A stretch of 64,000 bases of DNA from CAVUAT01 sp963848045 (lineage in GTDB: Bacteria > Actinomycetota > Thermoleophilia > Solirubrobacterales > 70-9), in the NCBI GenBank assembly GCA_963848045.1, contig CAWKCC010000001.1:248001-312000 (forward strand), written 5' to 3'. Positions 1-12,949 of the stretch are shown piece after piece (the stretch's first letter is position 1; every line of letters begins with the position of its first letter). The position numbers and the translations under genes are program-made. Under the pieces are notes generated by a model, which was not told the DNA's origin, did not search any database, and was given only the letters and a program-made list of their open reading frames with translations.

Positions 1-2316
1 ATCAGCTCCGAGGCCTCGCGAGCGCTGGGCGCCGGACCCGGGGACTCGGTCGAGATCACACTTCCCGGCGGCGGGCAGCCGCTGCGAGTCGAGGTCGGCG
101 GCGTGGCGGACCTCTCGCGCGCGAGGGCCCTGTTCAACAGCCGCAAGGGCAGCAAGCTCGAGGACTTCCTCTACGTCCCCGACTCCGTCGTGGTCAGCCC
201 TGAGGTGTTCCGGCGGGCCGTGGTCCCGGCGTTTCGCGAGGCCGCCGCGGCCCGCGGCAGCGCGCTCGAGGTCAAGAGCCCGCCGACGCTCGAGGTCGAC
301 GCGCTGCTGGAGCGCTCGCCCCTCGACTCCGACCCGGCCGGGGCGCTGGCCCAGACCGAGGCGGTCGCCGAGCAGGTCAAGCAGATCGCGCCCGGGCAGG
401 ACTTCCTGCTCGACAATGTCTCCAACACCCTCAGGGTCGCGCGAGCCGACGCGGCAGTCGCGAAGCGGATGTTCCTCTTCCTCGGCATGCCCGGCCTGCT
501 GCTGGCCGGGTTCCTCGCCGCATATGCGGGCAGCATCCTCGCCGCGGCGCAGCGGCGGGAGCACGCGAACCTGCGGCTGCGGGGTGCCAACCGCGGCCAC
601 CTGATGCGGATCCTCGCCTACCGCACGGTGGCGGTGGCCGGGGTGGGGTCGCTGCTGGGGACGCTGGCGGGATTCGTGTCGGTGCTCGCGATCCTGGGGC
701 CCTCGGCGCTGTTCGAGGCCGCCCCGGGCGAGCTGGCCTTCTCGGCGCTGGTGGCGGTCGGCGCCGGGATCCTGGCGACCGGTCTCGCGCTGTACGTGCC
801 GGGTCACAGGGCCCTCGGCCGGGAGGTCAGCGGCGAGCGCCGCGAGATGGCGCTCGAAAGACCCCCGGCCTGGCGGCGGCTGCGGCTGGACTACGCCGCG
901 GTCGCAGCCGCGACGCTGGCTGCGATCATCGCCCTTCGAACCGGCGCCTTCGACGCCCCGGCCGGCTCGGTCTCGACCGGCGAGTCGACCTCGCTTCCCT
1001 CTCATCTGCTGCTGCTGCCGCTGGGCGCCTGGTTCGCGGGCACGCTGCTCTCGGTGCGAGCCTTCGAGGGGATTGCGAGGAGCCTGCCGCTGCCCGCGGC
1101 TCCCCGTTTCGGGCCGATCGTCCGAGGCGTGCTCGGCCGCTCGCTCAGCCGCCGCCCCCGGGCCCTGGTGACCGGGATCGTCGGCGTCGGCCTGGTGATC
1201 GCCTTCGGCATGGGCCTCGCGGTCTTCGCCTCGACCTACGACGCCGCCAAGCAGGCGGACTCGGAGTTCACGGTGGGCTCGAACCTGCGGGTCACCCCGA
1301 GCCCCGTCAGCAGGCGAAAGCACCCTGCGGGTTACGCCGGCGAGCTTCAGGTGGACGGCGTCACCAAGGCGACTCCCGTGGTCGCCAGCCTCGAGAACGC
1401 GTTCATGAGGAGCGATTTCAACAGCGACGTCAAGGACCTGGCCGCGATCGACGCGGCCGGATTCGGCGAGGCCGCTGCGCTCTCGGACGGGTTCTTCCCG
1501 GGTGGAAGCGCGGCGGGGGCGCTCGCGGCGCTCAAGGCCGATCCGGCCGGGATCCTGCTGGACGCCCAGTCCGCCGAAGACCTCAAGCTCGAGGTCGGCG
1601 ACAAGGCCGAGGTGCTGCTGGCCCGCGGCACGAAGCAGCAGCAGATCCGGGAGATGACCGTGGTCGGCCTCTTCGATCGGTTCCCGGGCTTCCCCGAGGG
1701 GCTCAACGTCGTCGCGAACCTCGACTACTACCAGTCCCAGACGGGCCTGGATGAGGTCGACTTCTTCCTCGCCAGGACCAGCGATCCGAGCAGGAGCGGT
1801 CTGGCCAGCGCGGTCGCGGCACTGGAGGCCGGTCCGGCCGCCGCCGATCGGCTCAGCATCGACACGACCGAGACCACCTTCAACAAGGATCAGTCGAGCC
1901 TCACCGCCCTCAATATCCGCGGTCTCGTCGATCTCGACTCTCTCTACACGCTGGCGATCAGCGCCGCCGTGATCGCGATATTCGTCTTCGGGCTGATGAT
2001 GCAGCGCCGCCGCGAGTACGTCACGCTGCGCGCCCAGGGCATGCCCTCCCGGAGCCTGCAGTCGCTGGTCCTCGGCGAGGCGGGGTTCGTGGGGATCAGC
2101 GGGCTGCTCGCCGGAATCGTCGTCGGCGGCGCGGTGGGCCTGCTGCTCGTGCACATCCTCCAACCCCTTTTCGTGCTGCCGCCGGTCACGAAGCTGCCGT
2201 TCGCGGACGCCGCGCTGCTCACCGCTCTGGTGCTGGCGGCGACGCTGGCCTCGACGATGGCCGCGCTCACGGCTCTGCGGCGGCTGAGCCCGTCGGAGAT
2301 CCTGCGAGAGCAGTAG
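1..2316 (+). CDS. FtsX-like ABC transporter permease (5' end outside window)
   Basis: The frame is open from base 1, so the N-terminus lies outside the window; 771 residues are visible. The first in-frame start in the window, GTG at 103, is internal because homologous-looking sequence precedes it. A cluster of membrane segments at about visible residues 155-310 and a second set at about 340-430 flank extracytoplasmic stretches, and a last group at about 680-765 ends in an LSPSEILREQ tail. That double FtsX/MacB-type core is the plan of large ABC permeases that move lipids or lipoproteins or act in cell-envelope stress. The partner ATPase is presumably upstream, since none lies next to the 3' end. 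Family assignment is solid; the substrate is unknown. Confidence 0.85.
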   Translation: MSSEASRALGAGPGDSVEITLPGGGQPLRVEVGGVADLSRARALFNSRKGSKLEDFLYVPDSVVVSPEVFRRAVVPAFREAAAARGSALEVKSPPTLEVDALLERSPLDSDPAGALAQTEAVAEQVKQIAPGQDFLLDNVSNTLRVARADAAVAKRMFLFLGMPGLLLAGFLAAYAGSILAAAQRREHANLRLRGANRGHLMRILAYRTVAVAGVGSLLGTLAGFVSVLAILGPSALFEAAPGELAFSALVAVGAGILATGLALYVPGHRALGREVSGERREMALERPPAWRRLRLDYAAVAAATLAAIIALRTGAFDAPAGSVSTGESTSLPSHLLLLPLGAWFAGTLLSVRAFEGIARSLPLPAAPRFGPIVRGVLGRSLSRRPRALVTGIVGVGLVIAFGMGLAVFASTYDAAKQADSEFTVGSNLRVTPSPVSRRKHPAGYAGELQVDGVTKATPVVASLENAFMRSDFNSDVKDLAAIDAAGFGEAAALSDGFFPGGSAAGALAALKADPAGILLDAQSAEDLKLEVGDKAEVLLARGTKQQQIREMTVVGLFDRFPGFPEGLNVVANLDYYQSQTGLDEVDFFLARTSDPSRSGLASAVAALEAGPAAADRLSIDTTETTFNKDQSSLTALNIRGLVDLDSLYTLAISAAVIAIFVFGLMMQRRREYVTLRAQGMPSRSLQSLVLGEAGFVGISGLLAGIVVGGAVGLLLVHILQPLFVLPPVTKLPFADAALLTALVLAATLASTMAALTALRRLSPSEILREQ

Positions 2317-2374
2317 CCGTCGCTCTCGCTGCGGGGGAGGCCTCGGCTACCCGGTGAGGAGCGCCTGGGCGTCA

Positions 2375-2394
2375 AGCGGGCTGCTTTCCCCGCT
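2375..2394 (-). terminator. Possible hairpin between permease and tRNA-Ser
   Basis: AGCGGG at 2375-2380 pairs with CCCGCT at 2389-2394 across an 8-nt loop. It sits between two convergent transcription units, just past the 3' end of tRNA-Ser. There is no U-tract, so it is only a weak terminator candidate. Confidence 0.25.
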
Positions 2395-2419
2395 CCCTCG
2401 CGGGATTCGGCTCGATCAG

Positions 2420-2508
2420 CGGAGGGGGTGGGATTCGAACCCACGAGGGACCCGAAGGCCCCTAACGGTTTTCGAGACCGCCCCGTTCAACCGCTCCGGC
2501 ACCCCTCC
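2420..2508 (-). tRNA. tRNA-Ser (anticodon CGA)
   Basis: An 89-nt class II tRNA with a long variable arm. The acceptor strands GGAGGGG and CCCCTCC pair over 7 bp, the anticodon loop reads CTCGAAA giving CGA (reads UCG), and the T-arm contains GGTTCGAATCC. The discriminator base is G, as in serine tRNAs, and no CCA is encoded. It lies 14 nt downstream of the ytoQ stop on the same strand, with its own -10-like box overlapping that stop. Confidence 0.95.
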
Positions 2509-2519
2509 GGGGCGGCTCA

Positions 2520-2525
2520 AGGCTA
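2520..2525 (-). promoter_or_regulatory. -10-like box of tRNA-Ser(CGA)
   Basis: TAGCCT on the minus strand ends 11 nt before the first tRNA base. It overlaps the stop codon of the preceding ytoQ gene. The other tRNA-Ser gene has its box at the same 11-nt distance. Confidence 0.5.
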
Positions 2526-2978
2526 GCGGGCGAGCTCGCCCTCGAGCACGTAGCGCAGCAGGCCGACGACCTGCTCGGGGGTCTCGGCGGTGGCCATCGC
2601 GGCGCGGTCGATCTCCTTGAGGGCGTGGTCGTGCTCGGCGGGATGGAGGGTGACGATCGGCTTGCCGAGCGCGGCGGCGTAGCCGGCGTCGAACGCCGCG
2701 TTCCACTGCTTGTACTTCTCACCGAAGCGAACCACGACCAGGTCAGCCCGGCTGATCAGCGTCTGGGTGCGGATCGCGTTGACGCCGGCGCCCTTGTGAT
2801 CCTTCCAGAAGCCGTCCTTCTCCTCGCCCAGCACCGCGACCCCGACGGCGTCGGAGGCAGCGTGGTCGGTGACCGGCGAGCTGAAGACGACGTCGAGGCC
2901 CGCCAGCTCAGCGCCGGCGGCGATCTGCTCGCGCCAGTCGCTGTGGATCTCGCCCGCCAGGTAGACGTTCCAGGTCAC
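2523..2978 (-). CDS. ytoQ: YtoQ family protein
   Basis: A 151-residue protein beginning MTWNVYLAGEIHSDWREQ, the hallmark opening of the YtoQ family, which matches the usual length of about 150. The fold resembles nucleoside 2-deoxyribosyltransferase-like proteins: an N-terminal strand followed by GEIH, a middle region on deciding which resource to reach (RADLVVVRFGEKYKQWN, about 85-100), and a GKPIVTLHP strand near 120. No reaction has been firmly assigned to the family. The gene stands alone, ending just before tRNA-Ser(CGA). Family call is confident, function is not known. Confidence 0.88.
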   Translation of the reverse strand: MTWNVYLAGEIHSDWREQIAAGAELAGLDVVFSSPVTDHAASDAVGVAVLGEEKDGFWKDHKGAGVNAIRTQTLISRADLVVVRFGEKYKQWNAAFDAGYAAALGKPIVTLHPAEHDHALKEIDRAAMATAETPEQVVGLLRYVLEGELAR

Positions 2979-2992
2979 GACGGCGATGCTAG

Positions 2993-3148
2993 CGGGGGCC
3001 CGGAGCGCTCCCGCCGAAAGCCCGACGCGAGGCAGTACGGCAGGGCCTCCGGATCATCGCCAACGTCAGCGACCAGGAGAGCGACCTCTCCGGCGGCTAC
3101 GCCGACCGCAGCTTCAAGCTGCCGAACCCCTTCTACTTCATCAAGTAG
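2993..3148 (+). pseudogene. Possible remnant of a protein C-terminus
   Basis: This frame is open from a TAG at 2990-2992 to a TAG at 3146-3148 but contains no ATG, GTG or TTG start. Its last 25 codons read like a genuine protein end, with an aromatic, low-alanine tail (FKLPNPFYFIK) unlike random GC-rich translation. I do not recognise the parent family. It may be the decayed end of a gene disrupted near the tRNA-Ser pair. Confidence 0.3.
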
Positions 3149-3200
3149 CGGCACCCGAGGCCGGGCGCCGCTGTCGCGGGCCGCGAGCCGCCGGGGCTTC

Positions 3201-3206
3201 TATATT
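3201..3206 (+). promoter_or_regulatory. -10 box of tRNA-Ser(GGA)
   Basis: TATATT, near the TATAAT consensus and the most AT-rich hexamer of the area, ends 11 nt before the first tRNA base. A transcript starting about 6-7 nt after it would carry a leader of about 4-5 nt for RNase P to remove. Confidence 0.55.
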
Positions 3207-3217
3207 CCGGGGCGCCC

Positions 3218-3307
3218 GGAGAGGTGTCCGAGCGGCTTAAGGAGCGCGACTGGAAATCGCGTGGGCGGGTTTTCCCTGCCTCGTGGGTTCGAATCCCACC
3301 CTCTCCG
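3218..3307 (+). tRNA. tRNA-Ser (anticodon GGA)
   Basis: A 90-nt class II tRNA. GGAGAGG and CCTCTCC form the acceptor stem, CGCGA/TCGCG the anticodon stem, and the loop CTGGAAA gives anticodon GGA (reads UCC/UCU). The long variable arm and discriminator G fit serine. The T-arm has GGTTCGAATCC and no CCA is encoded. Confidence 0.95.
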
Positions 3308-3384
3308 CTCCGCGGCGAAGAACCCCTCAGGATCGAGGCACCCGCGCCGGCGCGAAGCGCGGCCGGCCGGTTCGCGGCGAGGTC

Positions 3385-3855
3385 TCAGCGGCGAGCCGCG
3401 AAGAAGTCCTCCAGCAGGCTCGCCGCCTCGGTCGCCAGCAGGCCGGCCGTGACCTCGGGCCGGTGGTTGAGGGCCTCCGAGGCCGGCGGCGAGTAGAGGT
3501 CGATCACGCTTCCCAGCGCGCCCCCCTTGGGATCGCCCGCCCCGTAGACGACGCGAGGCACCCTGGCCAGGGAGGCGGCGCCGGCGCACATCGCGCAGGG
3601 CTCGAGGGTCACGTACAGCGTGGTTTCGGGCAGCCGCCAGCCGCCCAGCCGCTCGGCGGCCTCCCGCAGGGCGAGCACCTCGGCGTGGGCCGTCGGATCG
3701 CCCCGCAGCTCGCGCTCGTTGCCCGCGGAGCCCAGGACCTCGCCGCCGCGGGCCGCCACGGCGCCGATCGGGACATCGCCGTGGGTGGCGGCAGCCTCGG
3801 CCAGCCGAAGCGCCAGGCGCATCATGCGCTCGTCGATCTGGGCTGGGGTGGCCAC
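3385..3855 (-). CDS. tadA: tRNA adenosine(34) deaminase
   Basis: A 156-residue protein of the cytidine/deoxycytidylate deaminase fold. It shows the zinc site of TadA: HAE in DPTAHAEVLAL (His ligand and proton-shuttling Glu) and PCAMC in LEPCAMCAGAA (two Cys ligands). TadA converts A34 to inosine in tRNA-Arg(ACG) for wobble reading. I chose the GTG start at 3855 because family members carry about ten residues before the MRLALRLAE helix; ATG at 3825 is the alternative and leaves only 146 residues. The same frame stays open far upstream, but that stretch is antisense to the divergent subtilase gene and is not homologous. Function is well supported. Confidence 0.92.
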   Translation of the reverse strand: MATPAQIDERMMRLALRLAEAAATHGDVPIGAVAARGGEVLGSAGNERELRGDPTAHAEVLALREAAERLGGWRLPETTLYVTLEPCAMCAGAASLARVPRVVYGAGDPKGGALGSVIDLYSPPASEALNHRPEVTAGLLATEAASLLEDFFAARR

Positions 3856-3969
3856 CTGCAGCAGCAGTATCGCGGCGCGCGGTACCGGCCGGGGAACTTT
3901 GTCGCTCCTATCGTGTTCTGAACGAAGAGGCCGGCCTCGACGGGGTCTTCTGCGTAACCACCTGCACCT

Positions 3970-5325
3970 TTGCGAACGCTGACCGCGACAATCGCGCTTG
4001 CCCTCTGCGGGGCACTTGCCTGGGCCGCTCCGGCCCCGGCCTCTGATCCCGTGGGCGCGCCCGCCTTCGTCCCGGGCGAGGTGATCGTCGGGCTGGAGGG
4101 CGGCGGGGAGCGGCTGTTGGAGCTGCCGGACTCGGTCGGGGTCACCGAAGCCGCCAGGGAGCTGCGGGCCAAGCGCGGGGTCGCCTATGCAGTCCCCAAC
4201 TACATCGCCCACGCCTCGGCCGTGCCCAACGACCGTGGCCTCGGGACCGCGGCGGGCGACTGGCAGCGATCGCAGTGGAACTTCCTGCCCTGTGGCTCGG
4301 CCTGCGCGCCGGGATCCGCCCCCCTCGCGTTCGAGGCGCGCGGCGGCATCAACGCACCGGGGGCCTGGAGCGTGCTCAAGAAGCGCAGGGCGGCGGGCGG
4401 CAAGGGCGCCACGGTGGCCGTGCTGGACACCGGGGTCGCCTTCAGGGCCAAGCGCCCGCGCTTCTTGCGCAGTCCCGACTTCGGCAAGCGGCAGTTCCTG
4501 CCGGGCTACGACTTCGTCAAGCGCACCAGGCTGCCGCTCGACCGCGACGGGCACGGCACACATGTCGCCGGCACGATCGGCGAGCGCACGGGCAACGGCT
4601 TCGGCCTCACGGGGCTGGTCCCCAAGGCGAAGCTGATCCCGGTCAGGGTGCTCGACGCCAACGGCCTCGGCAACGCTCGAGACATCTCCCGCGGCATCCG
4701 CTTCGCCGCCAAGGCGGGCGCCGACGTGATCAACATGAGCTTCGAGTTCTCGCTGGCCGTCAACGGCTGCGGCAAGATCAAGTCGGTCTGCAAGGCGATC
4801 AAGTTCGCGCACAAGCGCGGCGCCGTCCTGGTCAGCGCGGCCGGCAACTCCAACGGCGAGCCGGTCGCCTACCCGGCCGGAGCGCCGAGGGTGATCGCGG
4901 TCGGACGCACCACCAAGGACGCCTGCCTCGCCGCCGACTCGCGCACGGGGGCAGGACTGGACCTCGTTGCCCCCGGCGGCGGGCTGCCGCTGATTCCGGG
5001 CTGCGGCAGCGATGACCCTCTGTTCAGCCGCGACGCGCCGATCCTGCAGCTGACCTTCAACGGCTTCCGCTTCAGGAGCTTCGGCTTCCCGGGCTTCTAC
5101 GAGGGCACCTCGATGGCCAGTGCCCACGTCTCGGGCGTCGCGGCGATGGTCGTGGCCAGCAAGGTGATGGGCCGAAACCCGAAGCCGGCCGCCGTCGAGT
5201 GCCAGCTCGAGGCCACCGCGCGCCGCGGCTCCGGCCAGCTGGGCCAGGACTACGATGCCCGGCTCTTCGGCGCCGGCCTGGTGGACCCCGTCGCGGCGGT
5301 CTCCTCCAGAGCCGCCGGCTGCTGA
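3970..5325 (+). CDS. Secreted S8 family serine peptidase (subtilase)
   Basis: A 451-residue exported protease. A TTG start is followed by a signal peptide (hydrophobic to about residue 24, ending APAPA). The catalytic triad is complete: Asp153 in VAVLDTG, His195 in DGHGTHVAG and Ser at about 381 in GTSMASAHVSG; the oxyanion Asn lies in SAAGNSNGE near 295. The segment at about 25-100 resembles a short inhibitory propeptide. Several Cys (about 108, 112, 266, 272, 318, 342) may form disulfides. It is divergent from tadA and convergent with the UspA gene. It probably degrades extracellular protein; no substrate can be deduced. Confidence 0.92.
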   Translation: MRTLTATIALALCGALAWAAPAPASDPVGAPAFVPGEVIVGLEGGGERLLELPDSVGVTEAARELRAKRGVAYAVPNYIAHASAVPNDRGLGTAAGDWQRSQWNFLPCGSACAPGSAPLAFEARGGINAPGAWSVLKKRRAAGGKGATVAVLDTGVAFRAKRPRFLRSPDFGKRQFLPGYDFVKRTRLPLDRDGHGTHVAGTIGERTGNGFGLTGLVPKAKLIPVRVLDANGLGNARDISRGIRFAAKAGADVINMSFEFSLAVNGCGKIKSVCKAIKFAHKRGAVLVSAAGNSNGEPVAYPAGAPRVIAVGRTTKDACLAADSRTGAGLDLVAPGGGLPLIPGCGSDDPLFSRDAPILQLTFNGFRFRSFGFPGFYEGTSMASAHVSGVAAMVVASKVMGRNPKPAAVECQLEATARRGSGQLGQDYDARLFGAGLVDPVAAVSSRAAGC

Positions 5326-5436
5326 TCGGGCGCATCACCCCCACTCGCTCCGGCGCACGGAGCCTGAGAGGTCCCTACGCGAGCTTGGCGACCCCGTATC
5401 CCCGCAGGGCGCGGCCCGAGATGCGGGCGTCTGCGT

Positions 5437-5880
5437 TCAGGACGTCTTCACGATCCAGACATCGCAGGGCGCATGGTGGGAGATCTTGTTGGGCACGCTG
5501 CCCAGCAGGAAGCGCTTGGCGCCCGTCATGCCCCTGTTGCCGACCATCACCAGGTCGGCCTTGTGCTCCTCGGCGACGTCGAGGATCGCGTCGGCCGGGT
5601 CGCCCTCACGAGGATGGGTGACCACTTCCACCTTCGCCTTCTTGGCCTCGGCGGCCGCGTTGCCCAGGACGATCTGGACGTCCTCGCGCGGGTTGACGGA
5701 GTGAGCGACATCGCCGCTGATCCCGGTGCTCTCCTCGCGCAGGCGCTGCTCGGGGACCGGCTCGTAGGCGCTGACGATCTCCAGCTTGGCCTTGGAGAGC
5801 TTGGCGAGCGCGATCGCCGTGCGAACCGCCTCGGCGGCCGTGTCTGAGCCGTCGGTTCCAACCACTATGCGATCGAACAT
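5437..5880 (-). CDS. Universal stress protein, UspA family
   Basis: A 147-residue single-domain Usp. It opens with MFDRIVVGTDGSDTA and ends with the ATP-binding signature GNRGMTGAKRFLLGS (G-x2-G-x9-G-S), so it belongs to the nucleotide-binding subgroup. A strong Shine-Dalgarno (GAGGAGG) lies a few bases before the ATG. Such proteins accumulate in starvation or stress; the target is unknown. It is the first of two Usp genes here (the other starts at 42759) and they are not close copies. Confidence 0.92.
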   Translation of the reverse strand: MFDRIVVGTDGSDTAAEAVRTAIALAKLSKAKLEIVSAYEPVPEQRLREESTGISGDVAHSVNPREDVQIVLGNAAAEAKKAKVEVVTHPREGDPADAILDVAEEHKADLVMVGNRGMTGAKRFLLGSVPNKISHHAPCDVWIVKTS

Positions 5881-5938
5881 CGTTCCTCCTCGACCCTTGC
5901 CGGATTGCGCGCACGATCCTACTGCGCCCGAGGCGGGC

Positions 5939-6025
5939 CTAGGTGAGACGGGCGATCGCGATCACCATCGAGGCGAACACGCAGACCAGGCAGATCGCGA
6001 GGGTCACTGACCACAGTCGGGGCAC
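5939..6025 (-). CDS. Single-pass membrane microprotein (28 aa)
   Basis: A GTG-started frame of 28 residues, with the hydrophobic run LAICLVCVFASMVIAIA flanked by Arg at both ends: a textbook single transmembrane helix. It starts 9 nt after the stop of the large membrane protein (6035) on the same strand, so it would be its last operon partner. The ending RLT and the absence of internal stops in a continuous hydrophobic frame argue against chance, but the ORF is too short for statistics alone. Function unknown; a small subunit or stabiliser of the upstream membrane protein is a guess. Confidence 0.45.
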   Translation of the reverse strand: MPRLWSVTLAICLVCVFASMVIAIARLT

Positions 6026-6034
6026 GCCCGCAGC

Positions 6035-8569
6035 TTAGGGATCGTTCTGGGGCGGGCGCACCGTCGGACCCTCCACGCCCACCAGGGCCGCATCCGGGGT
6101 CGCCGGGGCGAGTGAGTACCAGTCGACGTAGCGGCCGCAGGCCTCGCTGAGCGGCACCCGCTCACGCCCCGTGGCCGGGGTGGCCGCAAGCCTGCCGAGG
6201 TAGGCGCGGCTCTCGGTGCCGAGCAGGCGCGCGGCGAACGGCGGCTCCGCCACCGAGATATCGAAGCGAACGGTGCGCACGCCGGCGCCCTTGCCGCCTT
6301 TCTCGTCAGCCGGCACATCGACCACGCCCACCGGGTAATACGGCGAGGGCCCTCGGAACAGCAGGTTGGCCCGCAAGGTGCGGTCCAGGCCGGCGTCGGT
6401 GGCGACGCGCAGCTCCTGAGTGCTCGCGTACTGGATCGAGATCTGCCAGCGCCCGGGGGCCAGCGCCAGCTCCTCCGAGGCGCCCGCCGCGTCGGTGATA
6501 TCGGGGCCCGGCTTCCAGGCCTTGCCGATCACGGGCGCCGCAGGCAGCACCACCGCGATCCCCTCGAGCTCGCTCAGGGCCCCGTTGCCGGGCGCGCCGC
6601 AATCGAGAGTGGCGCCGGGGTAGAGCGGCTCGAGAAGGGTCCGGCGCTCGCCCGGCGCGGTCGCAACCGGGGGCTCGAGGCGCTGCCAGAGCACGAAGTC
6701 CTCGGTCCGCGATATCGGCTCGAACTCGGGCGGGGCCTGGCTGCTGAAGGCGGCGCTGGTGGTCAGCACGAGGTCGAAGTCGGCGAGCACCTCGCCCGGC
6801 ACGTTGTCCCAGTCGAACTTGGCGTTGATCGGCGTCGCCCGGTAGAGCGTGGCGGTCTCCTCGGTGTCGTAGTAGTTGACGATCGGCGCGAAGACCTCGG
6901 CGCCGAGCAGCTCCCAGGAGATGAAGCTGTCACGCCCGAGGAAGAGCACGTCGCGGCCGTCAACCAGCGGGCGGAACTGCTGCACCGAGTCGGACGCGTA
7001 CGCCGGCCCAACCGCCGACTGGCGCAACGGCAGCAGGGTGGAGAAGGCCGCGGCGAGCGCGAAGGCGACGGCGAGCGCCGGTACGCCGATTCGGACCAGC
7101 GGCCGCAGGGGAACCGGGGGCCACCACGCGGCCTGCCGAGCGCTCTCGCCCTCGAGCGTCTCGGCGGCCAGCAGGCCGCGCAGCGAGACCAACATCACGA
7201 CCGGGGCGGCGATCGCCAGTGCCTTTGCCGAGGTGTAAGGGGTGCCGACCGCGAGCGCGGCCAGGTAGCCGAGCGCGGCGGCGACCACTGCCCCGGGCAG
7301 CGCCGCCTCGCGACGGGCCAGGGCGCGCCCCAGCCCCCAGGCCAGGGCCGCAAGGCCCAACAGCCCGCCCAGGTAGAAGGCGATGGCGGGGGTGCTCGAG
7401 TTCCGCGGGGCAATCCGGAACTCGCTCGACGGCCAGACGCCCAGGGCCTCGAGCGGGTTGAGCGGCTGGCGCAGGTTGCCGAAGCCGGTGTTGCCCTCGG
7501 CGCCCGAGGGCCTGAAGGCCTCGAAGCCGGCGAAGCTGACCAGGTTGACCAGCTCGGGCAGGGCGGCGATCAGCGGAATCGCCAGGCCCGCTGCCAGCAG
7601 CGGCCGCGACCAGCGCAGCCGGGCGCGAAGCTGGAGCCCGCCGCGCTTCTCGCGCTCGTTCCAGGCCACGATCAGCGCCCAGGCGATCGCCGTCAGCGCG
7701 AGCCAGGCGAGCCCGGGGAAGCTGTAGTTGTAGATCGTGCCCGCGGCGATCACGCCGCCCGGGATCGCCAGCCGCGCCTCGGCGCGGATCCAGCCCCGCC
7801 CCCCGTCGGGGACGGTCGAGGCGATCGTGGGGCTGCGGCCGCGCCACGACTCCCGCAGCGAGGGCAGCGACAGCGCGAAACCGACCAGCGCCAGAGCCAG
7901 CATCGGCTCCTTGAAGGCGCCCTGCGCGAGGTAGGCGGCACCGAGGTAGGGCAGCGCCGCCAGCACCGCCGCGGGAGCGCGCAGCAGGGGCCTGACCCCG
8001 CCCAGGGCGCCGTAGGCGGTCAGCGCCGCCAGCACGGCGATCGCGCCCGTGAGGCCGGCAAAGCCCTCGATCAACTCGGCGCCCGAGGCCTTCGTCGCCG
8101 CGGAGACGACGGCGTGCGGGCCCAGCGGGTAGCCATCGGCGACCAGGTCGGGCGTCGGGCCCTCGCGGGCGTCAACCCAGTCCGCGAACAGCAGGTGTGA
8201 GGCCATGTCGTCGTTGATCAGCCCCTGGCCGAGGATCCCGACGCGGCCGCTGACCGCGAACGGGATCGAGACGACGAGCACCGCCCCCGCCACGGCGACG
8301 AGCGCCCCGATCGGCACGGGGCCGAGGGCTCGCCGGCGCCCGGCGAGCACCCAGACCGAGGCGGCCACCGCGATCCCCACGACGATCGCCGCCGTCGTGC
8401 CGTGCCCCGGGAGCTTGACGGCGATCCCGCAGAGCACCAGCAGAGCCGCGAGGCCGGCCGCCGGGGCCACCGGAGAGAACCGCTCGCGACCGGACGCGAG
8501 CATCAGCGCCTGCCCGCAGACGAGCGAGGCTGCGGCGATCAGGGCGCCCGCTAGCAGGGCCTGGAGCAT
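6035..8569 (-). CDS. Large polytopic membrane protein, GT-C glycosyltransferase-like
   Basis: An 844-residue protein with about 12-14 membrane segments up to residue about 520 and a soluble C-terminal region (about 530-844). The first long loop has acidic motifs (LINDDMASHLLFADW at about 140-155), as in GT-C enzymes that use polyprenyl-phosphate sugars, where an Asp pair lies in the first external loop. The C-terminal half looks beta-rich and ends near a small C-x-G site (LDCGAPG). No exact family is recognised. The start is supported by a TAGGCT box 6 nt before the ATG. The neighbouring kinase gene lies 9 nt upstream and a microprotein follows. It likely modifies the envelope; this is an inference from topology. 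Confidence 0.6.
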   Translation of the reverse strand: MLQALLAGALIAAASLVCGQALMLASGRERFSPVAPAAGLAALLVLCGIAVKLPGHGTTAAIVVGIAVAASVWVLAGRRRALGPVPIGALVAVAGAVLVVSIPFAVSGRVGILGQGLINDDMASHLLFADWVDAREGPTPDLVADGYPLGPHAVVSAATKASGAELIEGFAGLTGAIAVLAALTAYGALGGVRPLLRAPAAVLAALPYLGAAYLAQGAFKEPMLALALVGFALSLPSLRESWRGRSPTIASTVPDGGRGWIRAEARLAIPGGVIAAGTIYNYSFPGLAWLALTAIAWALIVAWNEREKRGGLQLRARLRWSRPLLAAGLAIPLIAALPELVNLVSFAGFEAFRPSGAEGNTGFGNLRQPLNPLEALGVWPSSEFRIAPRNSSTPAIAFYLGGLLGLAALAWGLGRALARREAALPGAVVAAALGYLAALAVGTPYTSAKALAIAAPVVMLVSLRGLLAAETLEGESARQAAWWPPVPLRPLVRIGVPALAVAFALAAAFSTLLPLRQSAVGPAYASDSVQQFRPLVDGRDVLFLGRDSFISWELLGAEVFAPIVNYYDTEETATLYRATPINAKFDWDNVPGEVLADFDLVLTTSAAFSSQAPPEFEPISRTEDFVLWQRLEPPVATAPGERRTLLEPLYPGATLDCGAPGNGALSELEGIAVVLPAAPVIGKAWKPGPDITDAAGASEELALAPGRWQISIQYASTQELRVATDAGLDRTLRANLLFRGPSPYYPVGVVDVPADEKGGKGAGVRTVRFDISVAEPPFAARLLGTESRAYLGRLAATPATGRERVPLSEACGRYVDWYSLAPATPDAALVGVEGPTVRPPQNDP

Positions 8570-8578
8570 CCGGCCAGC

Positions 8579-12883
<4,305 letters not shown>

Positions 12884-12949
12884 GCCCCTCAGTCTGACGG
12901 ACCCTGCCCGCGCGACAGTGACCGCGCGCACCCTGGCTGCCCGCGATCG

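Noticed and set aside
3826..5127. Upstream extension of the tadA frame to about 580 codons
   Set aside because: The added part is antisense to the subtilase gene and has no homology; TadA ends at usual length without it.
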